A stretch of 64,000 nucleotides of DNA from Pseudocercospora fijiensis CIRAD86 (Eukaryota; Ascomycota; Dothideomycetes; Mycosphaerellales; Mycosphaerellaceae): contig NW_006921532.1 of the NCBI RefSeq assembly GCF_000340215.1, positions 1,653,337 to 1,717,336 on the forward strand. Direction: 5' to 3'. Made by a program: the position numbers and the translations under genes. This document shows, in pieces, positions 21,767 through 33,926 of the stretch; the stretch's first letter is position 1; every line of letters begins with the position of its first letter. Under the pieces are notes generated by a model, which ran no database searches, was not told the origin of the DNA, and saw only the letters and a list, made by a program, of their open reading frames with translations.

Positions 21767-24026
21767 ATGGAGGCCGTCTCAGGCACGGTCGAGAAGGTCA
21801 AGGATGGCGTGAAGGAGACTCTACTGGGCACGGACGATGAGCCTCAGCTCTCTCAGCAGACTCGCCGTTATTTCATGTCACACGCCGTCAAAGATGAAGA
21901 GTCCGGAGAATACTACATGACTGAAAAGGAGTTCGTCAATGCCGTTGCGCCAGAGGGCGAAGACTATGTGAGTATCACCTGCCTCACCTGCGAGCGTGTG
22001 TGAGGCATTGGCACTGCCCATCACGCGCTCCCACACATCCACCGTGTCAAGCTGACACTTGTTCTAGCACAAAATCAAGCGCGAGCAGTACGCACTTCTC
22101 TTCACCATCGCCGACCGTGCTGGCAAGAACCGAGTCACCCTTCAAGATTGGTCTGTGTTCGACAACCTGCTGCGAAAGCCAGACGCGGAATATGAGATCG
22201 CATTTCGCTTATTCGCAGACAAGAACCTCGGCGTGGTGGACTTCAATACCTTCAAAGATGTATACGCCAAGAACAAGACAAGCGATACCATCCCTTTCAA
22301 TTGGGACAGCGACTGGGCGAAGCTGTATCTGGGCGGCAAGCGCCACCGTCACTCCATGACCTATCCTCAGTTCGCCCAGATGCTGCGCGGTCTGCAGGGT
22401 GAACGCGTGCGCCAGGCCTTCCTTCACCTCGACAAGAACGGCGACGGCTACATTGAGCCGGAAGATTTCCAGCGCATCATCATGGAGACAGCCTCCCACA
22501 AGCTCTCCGATCACTTGCTCCAGAACCTGCCAACCCTGTGCAACATCTCACCTGGCTCGCGCATCTCCTACGCCAATGTCCGAGCCTTCCAGAACATCAT
22601 TAGGGAGATGGATCTGGTCGAGTTCATCGTTCGCAGTGCTCTCAAGAAGTCATCTGACGGCAAGATCACTCGTGTCGACTTCCTTGACGAGGCTCAGCGT
22701 ATCACTCGCTTCACTCAGTTCACACCAATGGAGGCCGACATCCTCTTCCACTTTGCATCTCTCGACCAGCCATCCGGACGCCTTGGCCGAGAAGACTTTG
22801 CCCGGGTGATCGACCCAAGCTGGCACGGCAGTGCTCCAGGCTTCGATGACGCTGCCAGTGGTGTCGCCGACATCGCCCAGAAGGCTGTTGTCAAGTCCCA
22901 GAGCTTCCTTCACGATATCCTGGTGTCCGCGCACCACTTCGCTCTTGGCTCTCTGGCAGGTGCTTTCGGTGCTTTTATGGTGTACCCTATCGACCTGGTC
23001 AAGACACGCATGCAGAATCAGCGCTCTACTGCTGGTCAACTTCTTTACAAGAACAGCATAGATTGCGCACAGAAGATCATCCGCAACGAGGGCTTCAAAG
23101 GCCTCTACGCCGGTGTCCTGCCTCAACTTGTCGGCGTCGCTCCTGAGAAGGCTATCAAACTTACAGTCAACGACCTCGTCCGTGGCAAGTTCACCAGCAA
23201 GGATGGTGGTATTCCTCTCTGGGCTGAGATCATGGCTGGTGGATCTGCAGGTGGTTGCCAAGTCGTCTTCACCAACCCACTCGAAATTGTCAAGATTCGA
23301 CTCCAGGTGCAAGGAGAGGCTATTCGCGCGGCGGCTCGGGAAGGCGAGCAGCTTAAGAAGCGCTCGGCTGCCTGGATCATTCGCAATCTGGGTCTCACAG
23401 GTCTCTACAAGGGCGCCACAGCATGTCTGTTGCGTGATATCCCGTTCTCATCCATATACTTCCCGGCCTACGCACATCTGAAGAAGGACTTCTTTGGAGA
23501 GTCACCAGAGAAGAAGCTGGGTGTCTTGCATCTCCTCACGGCTGGTGCAATCGCCGGTATGCCAGCTGCCTACCTCACCACGCCGGCAGACGTGATCAAG
23601 ACTCGTCTGCAGGTTGAGGCTCGCAAGGGCGAGTCCACTTACAAGAACATTCCGGACTGTGCTCGCAAGGTCTTCAGAGAGGAGGGTTTCAAGGCTTTTT
23701 TCAAGGGAGGTCCTGCCCGTATCATGCGATCTTCCCCACAGTTCGGTTTCACGCTGGCGGCATACGAAGTCCTCCAGAACGCTCTGCCAATGCCAGGCGA
23801 GCATGAGGACAAGGAGCTCACTCCGCGCGGCAGTTTGGAGCCAGTCACTGGTTTGCAGGAAGCCAAGGCACCTCTGCCACATCTGCGCTGTCGCAACGCG
23901 CTCAAGATCATCAACGACCTCGACCTCGGCTTCGGCAAGATGAAGATGCCCCATCCAGAGGGTGGTTCGACTTCGTGGCTGGGAGGCGTTCGTGGCCAGG
24001 CGCAGTCCCCACCAACGAAAGAGTGA
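21767..24026 (+). CDS. AGC1: Mitochondrial aspartate/glutamate carrier with EF-hands
   Basis: Exons 21767-21967 and 22068-24026 give 719 residues; the 100-nt intron has GTGAGT and TAG and joins EDY to HKIKREQYALLF. The N-terminal half (about residues 1-340) is an EF-hand regulatory domain; the clearest loop is DKNGDGYIEPED near 189. The C-terminal half has three mitochondrial carrier repeats with signatures PIDLVKTRMQ (about 374), PLEIVKIRLQ (about 470) and PADVIKTRLQ (about 572). This is the aralar/citrin layout: calcium-regulated exchange of mitochondrial aspartate for cytosolic glutamate in the malate-aspartate shuttle. Yeast Agc1 lacks functional EF-hands, whereas filamentous-fungal members keep them. 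The last 100 residues form a tail with GG-rich ends. Confidence 0.93.
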
Positions 24027-24737
24027 AAAGAGCAAGACATCAAAGGTACGTTTTATCCTATGCATCGTGACTCGTAATTCGTGCGGCAACGGCAGTCCGG
24101 CAGTTTGTCTGAACATGAAGTAGATAATGTGCGATATGGATTGAGCGTGAGAAATGGCGCGGTTCTTTTTAAAAGCATCAGGTTCTGCATCAGCATCGGC
24201 GTCATTAGGCGCAAAAGGAGCACAGCGGGTTTCTGGCTCAAAGCACGACAAGGTTACTTTGACAAGGTGATCATGGGCACTGGTTGTCAAATTGCTTGCG
24301 AATGGGTCTTTCAGAGGTTTTAGCATGGATCGAGAAGACAGAGCACACGGCACGAAGGTAGAAGGGTAGACGGACGGCCTCGAACTGCGTAGCGCTGTTC
24401 TATGTGTGTATTAGAGCTGTGTGTGTGGCTCGCTGCAGAGCTGCTTGTATCATATTGGAATGAATACCTGTGCTTGCATCGACGCATCCTGCATCCTCCA
24501 CTGGCGCTGAGGTGAGGACGAAGCGAAGCCTCGGCATACAGGGACCATCGGATCGGACCCGAGACCGGCACACTATATCAGATCGTCAGATACTGTGCCA
24601 TTCCTCTCATCCCACTCGTCATCGCCAGCTTCGATCCCGCGCGCGACACTTTTTTATCAGATCGTTTCAAGCATTCCAGCAGGGAATAGAAAGAGGTCGC
24701 GAGGTGTGGGAGAGGGAAGGAATCAAAACATTCTTAG
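24027..24737. other. Intergenic between two carrier genes
   Basis: A 0.7-kb space with no supported gene. It holds the 3' end of the aspartate/glutamate carrier and the promoter of the next carrier. No repeat or RNA gene is seen. Confidence 0.5.
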
Positions 24738-25820
24738 ATGTCCGAGAACAGCAATGCAGACATCTGGATCGCAGGTGCATTCGCAGCATTCACCGTCGAC
24801 CTCATCGTCTACCCCCTCGACACAATAAAAACCCGCCTCCAATCCCCCGACTACACCAAACTCTACCGCAATGGCACAAATACCGCTTTCAACCCTGCCA
24901 TGTTCCGTGGCGTCTACCAAGGCATCGGAAGTGTCATCATAGCCACCTTACCTTCCTCCGGCGCATTCTTCACCACCTACGAAGGCGTAAAATCCGTCCT
25001 CACAGATGTCAATCCTACATATGATGGAAACAAACCTTTCGTCCCCACGCCTTTAATCCACGCAGCTGCGAGCGGGACCGCGGAATTGGTTTCTTGTGCG
25101 ATCCTCACTCCCGCCGAGGTGATTAAACAGAATGCCCAAATGGTGGATAACTCGAATAAAGATCGCCCAAGGGTGAATGCCACGATGCAAACGATCAAAA
25201 GATTTCGATCGAATCCTTTGGCCTTGTGGAGCGGATATTCTGCTTTGGCTGCCAGGAATCTGCCGTTTACCGCGATGCAGTTTCCGATGTTTGAGAGGAT
25301 TAAAGAGGCGATACGGAGGGATAGGAATGAGAGGGGTATTCGGACGAATACGCTTTTGGAGAGTGGGGTGATTACGGCGGTGAGTGCTGGGACGGGTGGG
25401 AGTATTGCTGCGGTGATTACGACGCCGGTGGATGTGGTTAAGACGAGGTTGATGTTGAGGGCTGTGGAAAGTGCTGCTCCGCATGAGGGTGGTCGTGATA
25501 CTACGGCGAAAGAGAGTGCCAAGGCTGCGAAAGATGCTCTTGTGGATGCTACGGGTCAGACGATTGAGACGGTCAAGCAGAATCCTTTGAAAGCGATCAA
25601 GAAGGCTGTTCAACCTAAGGGCAAGAGCTCGAGTTTGCAGATTGCAAGGGAGATTATGGCTGAGCAAGGGATCAAAGGTCTTTTTCGAGGTGGTGCTCTG
25701 AGAGGTGTTTGGACCATGCTTGGAAGTGGACTTTATCTTGGAGTGTATGAAAGTGGACGAATATATTTGGCTCAACGACGAGGCGAAACGATAGATGCTG
25801 ATGAATATGCTCGGGCATGA
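24738..25820 (+). CDS. Mitochondrial carrier, SAM-transporter-like
   Basis: A single exon of 360 residues. Three carrier signatures are visible: PLDTIKTRLQS (about residue 26), PAEVIKQNAQM (about 124) and PVDVVKTRLML (about 228). An insertion of about 60 residues rich in Ala and Lys follows the third. The first repeat (AGAFAAFTVDLIVYPLDTIK, then FRGVYQGIGSVIIATLPSSGAFF) resembles the Pet8/SLC25A26 branch that imports S-adenosylmethionine in exchange for S-adenosylhomocysteine. The second signature lacks the usual Arg after Lys (IKQNAQ), as in Pet8-like proteins. Substrate assignment is by resemblance only. The 5' third is C-rich and the 3' part more G-rich. Confidence 0.8.
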   Translation: MSENSNADIWIAGAFAAFTVDLIVYPLDTIKTRLQSPDYTKLYRNGTNTAFNPAMFRGVYQGIGSVIIATLPSSGAFFTTYEGVKSVLTDVNPTYDGNKPFVPTPLIHAAASGTAELVSCAILTPAEVIKQNAQMVDNSNKDRPRVNATMQTIKRFRSNPLALWSGYSALAARNLPFTAMQFPMFERIKEAIRRDRNERGIRTNTLLESGVITAVSAGTGGSIAAVITTPVDVVKTRLMLRAVESAAPHEGGRDTTAKESAKAAKDALVDATGQTIETVKQNPLKAIKKAVQPKGKSSSLQIAREIMAEQGIKGLFRGGALRGVWTMLGSGLYLGVYESGRIYLAQRRGETIDADEYARA

Positions 25821-26178
25821 GACACGGTTGATGTTGGAGAGACTATCTGTACAGTACATGCCCGGTGTATACTCTTTCCGCGGCTGGACACACAGTTCAT
25901 GAAGCAAAGGTTACATAAAGCATCTTTCACGAGCGAGATGCACCTATTGGGAGGCTTAGCGAAGTCATGGATATTCCTTCGCAATCTTGTAAGTGTAGTG
26001 AATTTTATTCTATCGTGTGAGTCGCCAAAAGGCAAGGGCTTCGTGCGAGGAGCAAACGAATGCTCCCCACCCCTCCACACGCGGGTGGCAGGTTCTGATG
26101 ACCTCTATGCCAAGGCCTAAGCTCAGACGCATATCACACAATGGATACCGATACCACAGTCCCACGCTGAACTCCCAA
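25821..26178. other. Intergenic between convergent genes
   Basis: A 3'-to-3' space of 358 bp. Nothing beyond untranslated sequence is seen. Confidence 0.5.
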
Positions 26179-27030
26179 TCACCTTCCATTCTGAAAAGAA
26201 TCCAGAATCCTCGTCAAAATCGACCTGTTCTCCTCCAGAACCGCCACCCTCAGAGCCGTAATCTCCTGCCTCCCGCGACTCGCATTCTCATACAACGTCG
26301 TCCTCAAATCTCCCAAATAACTCTCCCAACACCTCAGCGTTACAAGATTCAGGAACCGATCAGCATTAGTACAAGTCACCTTATACCTAACACCAGTGGG
26401 CAACCTCCTCTTATCCTTCTTCACCATCCTTCGAATCCATTTCTCGAGATCCGGAGCGCGGTCCAAAGCAGTAGAACGTAAGAAAGCATATTCGTCTCGA
26501 GACAATGTGCTCAGGACGAGTTCGACGTTCATTTCTCTGCCCACGACTTTTGCAGGGTTTTGGTGGTGGTAGATTTTCCTGGGCAAGCTTTTGAATTCGG
26601 AGGTGGAGAGTTTGTTGAGGAAGGAGACGATGTGGTTGAAGTTCCAATCGTAGACTTGGGCGTAGATTGGTGCTGTCAGGTAGAGTTCCGAGAGGAGTTC
26701 TCTCCGGATCTGGTGATTTGCGCCGAGAAGGCGCGAGGCGCAGACTAAGCGACCGTTGTTGTGTGGGTGTAAGTAGGCTGGAAAGTCTTCGAGGACTTTG
26801 GAGTAGATCAGGTTTCTCAACTCTGCTGGAAGTTGGAGCAAGTGGCATGGCTGCTCGACTAACACCGGACCCGGCACACTTCGAGGTGATTTTGCGCTTC
26901 CGGAATTCCTCGCTGGCCTGGTGGTCTTGACTTCGGACACGGCTGCCTTTGACAGCCTTGCTTTCTTGGTGTTTCGAGGAGTGCTCGTTGGGGCTGGTTT
27001 TGAAGCGTCCGAGAGCGGCACATTTGCCAC
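26179..27030 (-). CDS. F-box-like fungal protein
   Basis: A single open frame of 283 residues. The first 55 residues are basic and Ser/Pro-rich. Then LLQLPAELRNLIYSKVLED (about 63-81) matches the LPxELRxxIY start found in F-box-like and related fungal domains (often annotated 2EXR/F-box-like). The next 120 residues are a helical region with CASRLLGANHQIRRELLSELY. The C-terminal part includes RRMVKKDKRRLP and a leucine-rich final helix. No WD or LRR partner domain is visible. A role in SCF ubiquitin ligase recruitment is possible for true F-box proteins but not shown here. The start could lie a little upstream, because the region before 27030 stays open for a while. Confidence 0.7.
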   Translation of the reverse strand: MANVPLSDASKPAPTSTPRNTKKARLSKAAVSEVKTTRPARNSGSAKSPRSVPGPVLVEQPCHLLQLPAELRNLIYSKVLEDFPAYLHPHNNGRLVCASRLLGANHQIRRELLSELYLTAPIYAQVYDWNFNHIVSFLNKLSTSEFKSLPRKIYHHQNPAKVVGREMNVELVLSTLSRDEYAFLRSTALDRAPDLEKWIRRMVKKDKRRLPTGVRYKVTCTNADRFLNLVTLRCWESYLGDLRTTLYENASRGRQEITALRVAVLEENRSILTRILDSFQNGR

Positions 27031-27330
27031 TTTTTCGCGCTTCCTCTTCGGCGCCTGCTTCTTGTAAGATCTTTGCTAGTGCTGCTGTCTTCCTCTCTTC
27101 TTCTCACCATGATGGATGCTGTTAGACGGGTATGTGATGTCGTTCGCTGTTGTTCGGCGTTTGGGGTCAAGCGGAGATGACGCAAGTATTCCTTCAAGGT
27201 TGAACCGAGCGAGGCTGAGGCTGCCAAGAGGCACCCACAATTCCACAGTGCTTAACGGATCTATCCACGAGAACATGAATGCACATCCGAAGTGAATCGA
27301 CGGAACTGAACTTCTGCTTTCTGATACTGT

Positions 27331-29234
27331 CTACACATCTCGCTTTACAAGCACGACTGGCCCTGTGTACACCTGCTTGCCCCATAGATGGTAGTATGCC
27401 AAGGATACTATTATCATGCCTCCGAACATCGTACTGTTCCAGTTCATGCTTTGCGCTGTGACGGGTTGGGCTAAAGGCCAGAAAGAGAAGAACCAGAGTG
27501 GTACCAGGAAAAGCAGAGCGAGTATGTTGATCGGCAGTCCGAATTTGCCAAGCGACCAACGTCGAGGTGGCAGGGGATCACCGTATAGCCGCCTCCAGAT
27601 AAGGCAAGCTATGGTGATGAAATAACTGCCAAGAACACTTACTCCACCCAGAGAGTTGATAGCGTTCAGTGCAGTGGTCGATCCGAGATTGATGCAAGCA
27701 AGCAGTGATGTGATGACAAACGACACCAATACCGATCGCAAAGGAATATTCCAGCCAGGCGTGACATGTCTTATCCACGCTGAGAACGGCAGTCCGTTGT
27801 CACGAGCGAAGGACCAAAGCTGTCGAGAGGCTGTGGCAACTTCGCTGATGCAGCAAGAGGTTAAGCACACGACAACGATCGCGCACATTACGGTCGCTCC
27901 AGAAAGACTGCGGGTGCCATTGTAGAAGACCTGGATGAACGGTTGTCCTGTGTGCGTCTCGAGAAGCGCGGCGGGATCTCCGGCAGTAAAGCAGAGCGTG
28001 ACAGCCATCAAGAACCCGAGCACTGCATTGGGACCGACAGTCCACATGATGGCACGTGGCATACTGTATGAGGCATCGACAAGTTCCTCGCTCATATGAA
28101 CCGAGCAATCATAGCCGATAAGAGCTGTCAGAGGGGTTGTCAGGCCAATCATGGCAGCGATGCCAGTCGTTGGCCAGCCGCCATCGTTCGTGAATTTTAC
28201 GAGGATGTCCGAATGCGCCCTCGGAGCCAAAACCCAGAGTGGGATGAAAACTCCAAAGAAGCCAGCGATGTGTAGAATGAGGATTATGCCTTCCACGAGC
28301 GGGAGTCTTACCGCCAAGACGGTGTTAAAGAGGACAGCAAAGGAAATGATAGCTATGGAGAGCAGGGTTGCATGGAACCGCTCGAAGACATAGTCAGGGT
28401 TGTTGAGGGCAATCAGACCTGGCTCGTCAGTCAGAATCCAATTAGTCTTACATCCACTTACCTTGAATGATTCCGCCAACCATGAACGCCACAGAGGCTA
28501 GGAAGACTTGCCAGCCCGTAGCACATAGCCACCCAGTGGCATAGGACAGGAACTTTTGATACTTGGGAGGAGCGAATTCAGAGACCCAATGATATTGACC
28601 ACCAGCAGTGGGACACCTGGCACTGTCAATCTAAACTTTAGTAGGGCGAGGCGTGCAGCACACTCACATCGATACCATTTCTGCCAGACTTGCGTAGACG
28701 AGGAGCATTCCAATGGTTACAGCAATAAAGCCCCAGAACAAAGCCCCATAGCCTCCATCGATAAGCACGAATGTGAAGACTGGAAGCAGTACCTCCCAGC
28801 TGCAAATGACCTGAAAAGTTCAGGGAGTCAGTGTTGATCACTTTTCTAGTCAAAGGAAGGGTACATCATTCATTGGCGAGCATGTCGAGATATATGTTCT
28901 CAGGACTCGGACATTTTCGCAGGAGACCACTGTAGTAGTCCACTGCATCCGAGACATTGGAGCTTATATTGAGAGACAATCTCGCCAGCATCCACATACA
29001 CTCCCCAGATTCACTTACCGTGCTTCCGAACCCCAGCATAGTAACGAAACGAAAGTTCCTCCTAAGCACTTGTTTCTTGCCGAGCGTCATCATGTCATTC
29101 TGGTCGGTAGAGGTTCCTCGATATTTGGGTGCCACGGACGGTGACAAAACGCTAAGTTTGTCCTCCATCTTCATCGCTTCTTCCATGGTGAGTTGTGGCT
29201 CGCCGACCACATCGGAGGCCTGCGTTTGTTGCAT
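27331..29234 (-). CDS. APC-superfamily amino acid / GABA-choline type permease
   Basis: Exons 29234-29019, 28810-28668, 28622-28462 and 28418-27331 give 535 residues with all phases matching. Introns are 208, 45, 43 and have GTAAGT or GTGAGT donors; the first is unusually long for this window. Joins restore the family landmarks: MLGFGSTVICSWEVLL in TM1, CPTAGGQYHWVSEFAPPKYQK, TGWLCATGWQ, and the late SWSFARDNGLPFS-like motif (RQLWSFARDNGLPFSAW). About twelve hydrophobic helices follow a 55-residue cytosolic N-terminus. The closest well-known relatives are fungal GABA permeases and the choline transporter Hnm1; the substrate cannot be read from sequence. It is divergent from the next gene across 1.1 kb. 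Confidence 0.88.
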
Positions 29235-30352
29235 TGTGAACAGCCTTCGAATCGATCTGGAGAACTCGAGCCAAGGTCACATCGACCGTGTGAAGGTAAG
29301 AGATAAGCGCGAGCACGTGTGCGTCGCTCAGCCTGTAACCATGTGCGCCGGGACCGACCGACCAATGTGGCAGACGCAGCAGGCGTGTTGATGCAGAGTC
29401 GCAGGCCGTCACGAAAGTTCTGCGACAAGCAATACGGTTCCAGAGTGATGAACTGCAGCTGGGCGAACCATTGCATCAGGAGACGGCGCACGAGAAGCAA
29501 CTGCCATGCCTTTGGCCACGAGGTCGTCAGTCGCCAGTCGTCAGTCGTCAGTCGTCAGGTCGCCATCACCCTGCTGCCGCCAAGTGCCGCTCCATCTTCG
29601 GTGATAAGCCAGAGGCATCGAGCTGCATGGCTGCATTCACACGCTTGTCTTTTTTCATCACTCGCTTCCCGCCTGTGGGCTGATGGTGCATCGATACCAT
29701 CCGATATATTGGCTGTATCCCCTGTGGTCCCCTCTTCGGGCGGCAGACTACGAGAACTTTGAATTGACCGCGCCGCCTCTTCGCCAAGCTCCGCTGTGAT
29801 GTCTTTGCCGGGATGTATCCTGTGTAATTTGTGTTCGCGGCGTGATGATGTTGCGAAACTCGAATCTGGGAGCGAATCATCATCATCTGACCGTGGCAAT
29901 TCGCATGCACGGAGCCGGATGGATCGCACGCCGTGACAATGCGCGGCGGGCCGGGACTTACTCAGCCCATATTCGACACTCTACTGCACGCTTGTCTGAC
30001 AGTGCGCAGCGAAAAGCTGCTCAGCATATACTCGGCCGGTTCGTTCGACCGCAAGACGTTTTCAGAACAGCCCATTCATCACAAGACTGACAACCTCGAC
30101 TCGTGCCACAGCATGCCGGCACATTGCGTCGTAGCTGGTTCTTGAGATTGGGCGTGGAATCTAAGATTGGCAAGGTACAGGGAATTACGAGCTGATGACC
30201 ATGGCCGCGAGGTTGTCAAACCTTCCCGACCTTCGACTACTACATCTGGCTGGACGAGACTCTGCCGACGCTCTTGCTCAGTCCTGCATCGATTTGGACG
30301 GCGTAATAGCTCCAACCACACGTTTGTACATATTTGATACCGGGGCTATGTT
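29235..30352. promoter_or_regulatory. Divergent intergenic region, permease / rhodopsin-domain gene
   Basis: 1.1 kb separates the two start codons. It contains five tandem copies of a 7-bp unit (GTCGTCA, one copy GTCGCCA) at 29523-29557. No open frame here is supported. Both promoters must lie in it. Confidence 0.5.
29523..29557. repeat. 7-bp tandem repeat (GTCGTCA)x5
   Basis: Five perfect or one-mismatch units in tandem, in the intergenic region upstream of the permease gene. Confidence 0.9.
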
Positions 30353-31694
30353 ATGGGTCAATCGATGGAGTTCACAGTTCCGGCTGGCTACTATCCTCCA
30401 TTCGCTATAATCACAAAGGATGACCACGGCGGCTTGATCATTATTGCGACCGCATTGGGTCTTGCCCTTGCTTTGCTATCGATCGCGATCAGGGTCTACG
30501 TGAAATGGATGTCAAGTCAGCGCGCAGGCATAGACGATCTCTTGCTTGCTGTTGGAGCGGTGAGTGCGTCAATTGATTCGACGCTGTGACATATTCTAAT
30601 TGCAAGAGCCTCCAGATGTTCGCATTCATCCAAGAAAGTGTAATACTTGCGGCTTGTGCTAGAGGACTGGGTCGATCGATGAGCTTGCTTGACCTAAGCA
30701 GTATACGATATATTGAAAAGGTATGTTCTTCGCGTTTGTGATCGCTGCCGTCGCATATTGCATTCACAGTGCTGCAAATGCTAATCATTAGCAGTCATTT
30801 TACACAAGCCAGCTCTTCACGATTCTCGCACTGAGCCTCTGCAAATGTTCGATCGCCACCTTCATCATAAGATTAACGCCGCAAACCTTGATCAGACGAA
30901 TATTGTACGTCTTCATCGGGGTCTTAATCCTGTGGACGGTGGCTGCAACATTCGCACTAGCATTTCAGTGCAATCTTGGAAGGCCCTGGACGTTCGCAAC
31001 GAACAAATGTAGTGGGGTCTATGCGCGGCTGGTGGTAGTCGGCGCCCTTGACGCCCTTCTCGAAGTCTGGCTATTTGCTTGCGCTGCCTTGCCGGTATTG
31101 CGCTTGCAGACGAAACTTCACAAGAAAGTTGTGGTTCTGTTCGCATTTGGCCTTCGTCTTCCAATAGTTGCCATCATCGCTGCTCGTATAGACTCCTGGA
31201 ATGACGTGAATGTCGGAAACTTTGCGAGAACGGCAACCATTTACATAATCTGGACGGTGTCGCAAATCAATTTCTCCATCATCTCGACCACACTGCCGAT
31301 TCTTCGACCCTTCATCAAGGATCTCACGACTTTCTATGGAGCTCTTCGACCGAGTGAGTACAGCGGCAGCGACTATCGCGCGCGCTCAAACTCCTTCCCT
31401 CTTTCTACGTTCAAGACAAAACGATCTGATGGAAGCTACGGGACGGGGAAAGGCAGTGGTAACTCTCGCCACCACGGATCATCCACGAAAACCAAAGATT
31501 CTGATGCTTTGGACTTTGGACTTCCCATGCATGGACTTGAAGGGACCACCCGTACTGAGATAGAAGCACGAGATGCTGGCCCATGTGGCGGTAACATGAG
31601 GATGTCAGATAATAGCTTGGAGACAAGCAGCAGTCAAAGGATGATAATCAGGGTGGATACGGAATGGGAGGTCTCACGAGAGGACTCCAATTGA
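30353..31694 (+). CDS. Rhodopsin-domain integral membrane protein
   Basis: Exons 30353-30559, 30607-30720 and 30792-31694 give about 407 residues. Intron 1 (30560-30606) has GTGAGT; intron 2 (30721-30791) has GTATGT and ends in a tandem TAG-CAG acceptor, so a one-codon-shorter form is possible. The protein has a short luminal N-terminus, seven predicted helices (first GGLIIIATALGLALALLSIAIRVYVKW, shown here as residues about 24-50) and the family pattern SQLFTILALSLCKCSIATFIIRLTP. Later landmarks are the CxNLGRPW loop and PILRPFIKDLTTFYG at the end of the last helix. A Ser/Gly/Thr-rich cytosolic tail of about 120 residues follows. Relatives are numerous in filamentous ascomycetes (PTH11-like without a CFEM domain). 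Function unknown; a receptor role is speculative. Confidence 0.85.
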
Positions 31695-31943
31695 GAGCGT
31701 TTAGGCCAGAAATGTTAGCAGTCTTTTCACGGCATTCATCTCATGCCTCTCGTCATCACAATTGTTCATGCCATCCTGGCCTCCGTCATGCAAACAACCA
31801 CTTGACCAGTCCACACGCTTTCATTTATTGCCTCAGGCATGAACTTTCCAAACTGTGAATCCTTGGCTAAATCCTTCCACTCAACTTCACATGCTTCTGT
31901 TCAATTGACAAAATCGTCACATTCACCCGAAATCCTGCACAAC

Positions 31944-32821
<878 letters not shown>

Positions 32822-33206
32822 CTTTGATGGAAAATTTTGGATTTCATATTATACCATAGATTGTATTTGTTTCAAATCGATGAGAGCGTCTCCGCGCCTC
32901 ACATTAAAGCCGTCAAAGATCAGGCAACTTTGGCCTTTCGTCCAGGGCTCCAGCACTATACTACAAGTTCTCGCTAGTGTTCATTAATGATTCGTATCCG
33001 TCTCTTCAGCCGTGGATGCGCTGCCATCTCCACACATTACGCGAGGCTATCATCTCGACGCCTAAGTGTCATTTTTAAATTCCCAGTCCCCTTGTACTCC
33101 AAGTCGCTAATGATGGTTATCGTAGAAATAAATGCGTCGCTAGGACCCTTAACGCCATTATACACCCGTGTGCTATGCATGGTGGACAAAAAGGAATAGA
33201 GCACGC
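32822..33206. other. Intergenic between convergent genes
   Basis: 385 bp between two 3' ends. Nothing recognised. Confidence 0.5.
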
Positions 33207-33893
33207 TCATGAGCTCGATGCAGCACTTTCTGGACTGCTGGATGCGGTGCTGGACGCCTTGGCTTCTTTCTTGATCTTTTCCTTCTCGAAATGTTCAGGT
33301 GTGTGATTAGCAAACGTGAAGGTTTTCGGTAATGAATCCCCAGGCGTTCTCCGTGGTGTCGCAGCTCGCTTGATGTCCGAAGGGGGACTATATTCGTGCA
33401 CAAACAGTTCCGATGCAGGCTGCGACGGCTGTTTCGGCATCTGCGACGTGACGTGCATTGGAGGCGATGCGCCAGAGCTGCTCATGAAACCGTAATGGGC
33501 CGGGTGCACCATTTGTTGTTGTTGCGCAGACATCTGCTGCATAAATTGCATATGTTGCATTTGTGGAGGATATGCCATAGTCAGCTCGCCTTGTGCATTG
33601 ACTATGGGCACTCCATTCGTGAATTGCATGGGCAGACCAGCGTGCATCTCCGGTGGAGGCATTGCCATATTAGGTCCCGGTGCGTATGCAGGCGGCAATT
33701 GAAAGTGTTGTCCATTCATGAACTGTTGAGCCTGTGCCTGGATGTATGCATGTTGCGGTTGCTGCTGAACATGCACGGGTTGCGTCTGCGGCATGAAAGC
33801 ATTTGCAGGAAAGCTTGTTTGAACAGCTGGAGCAGATTGTGGAGGGGTATTCTCCGTAATGACCGTGCTGCCAATCCGGCCTTGCGCCATAAT

Positions 33894-33926
<33 letters not shown>

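Noticed and set aside
22650..23312. 220-codon minus-strand ORF
   Set aside because: Antisense shadow of the aspartate/glutamate carrier.
27625..27665. Possible extra intron in the permease last exon
   Set aside because: A GTAAGT is present, but the only nearby acceptor would give about 34 nt and break the frame in a conserved helix.
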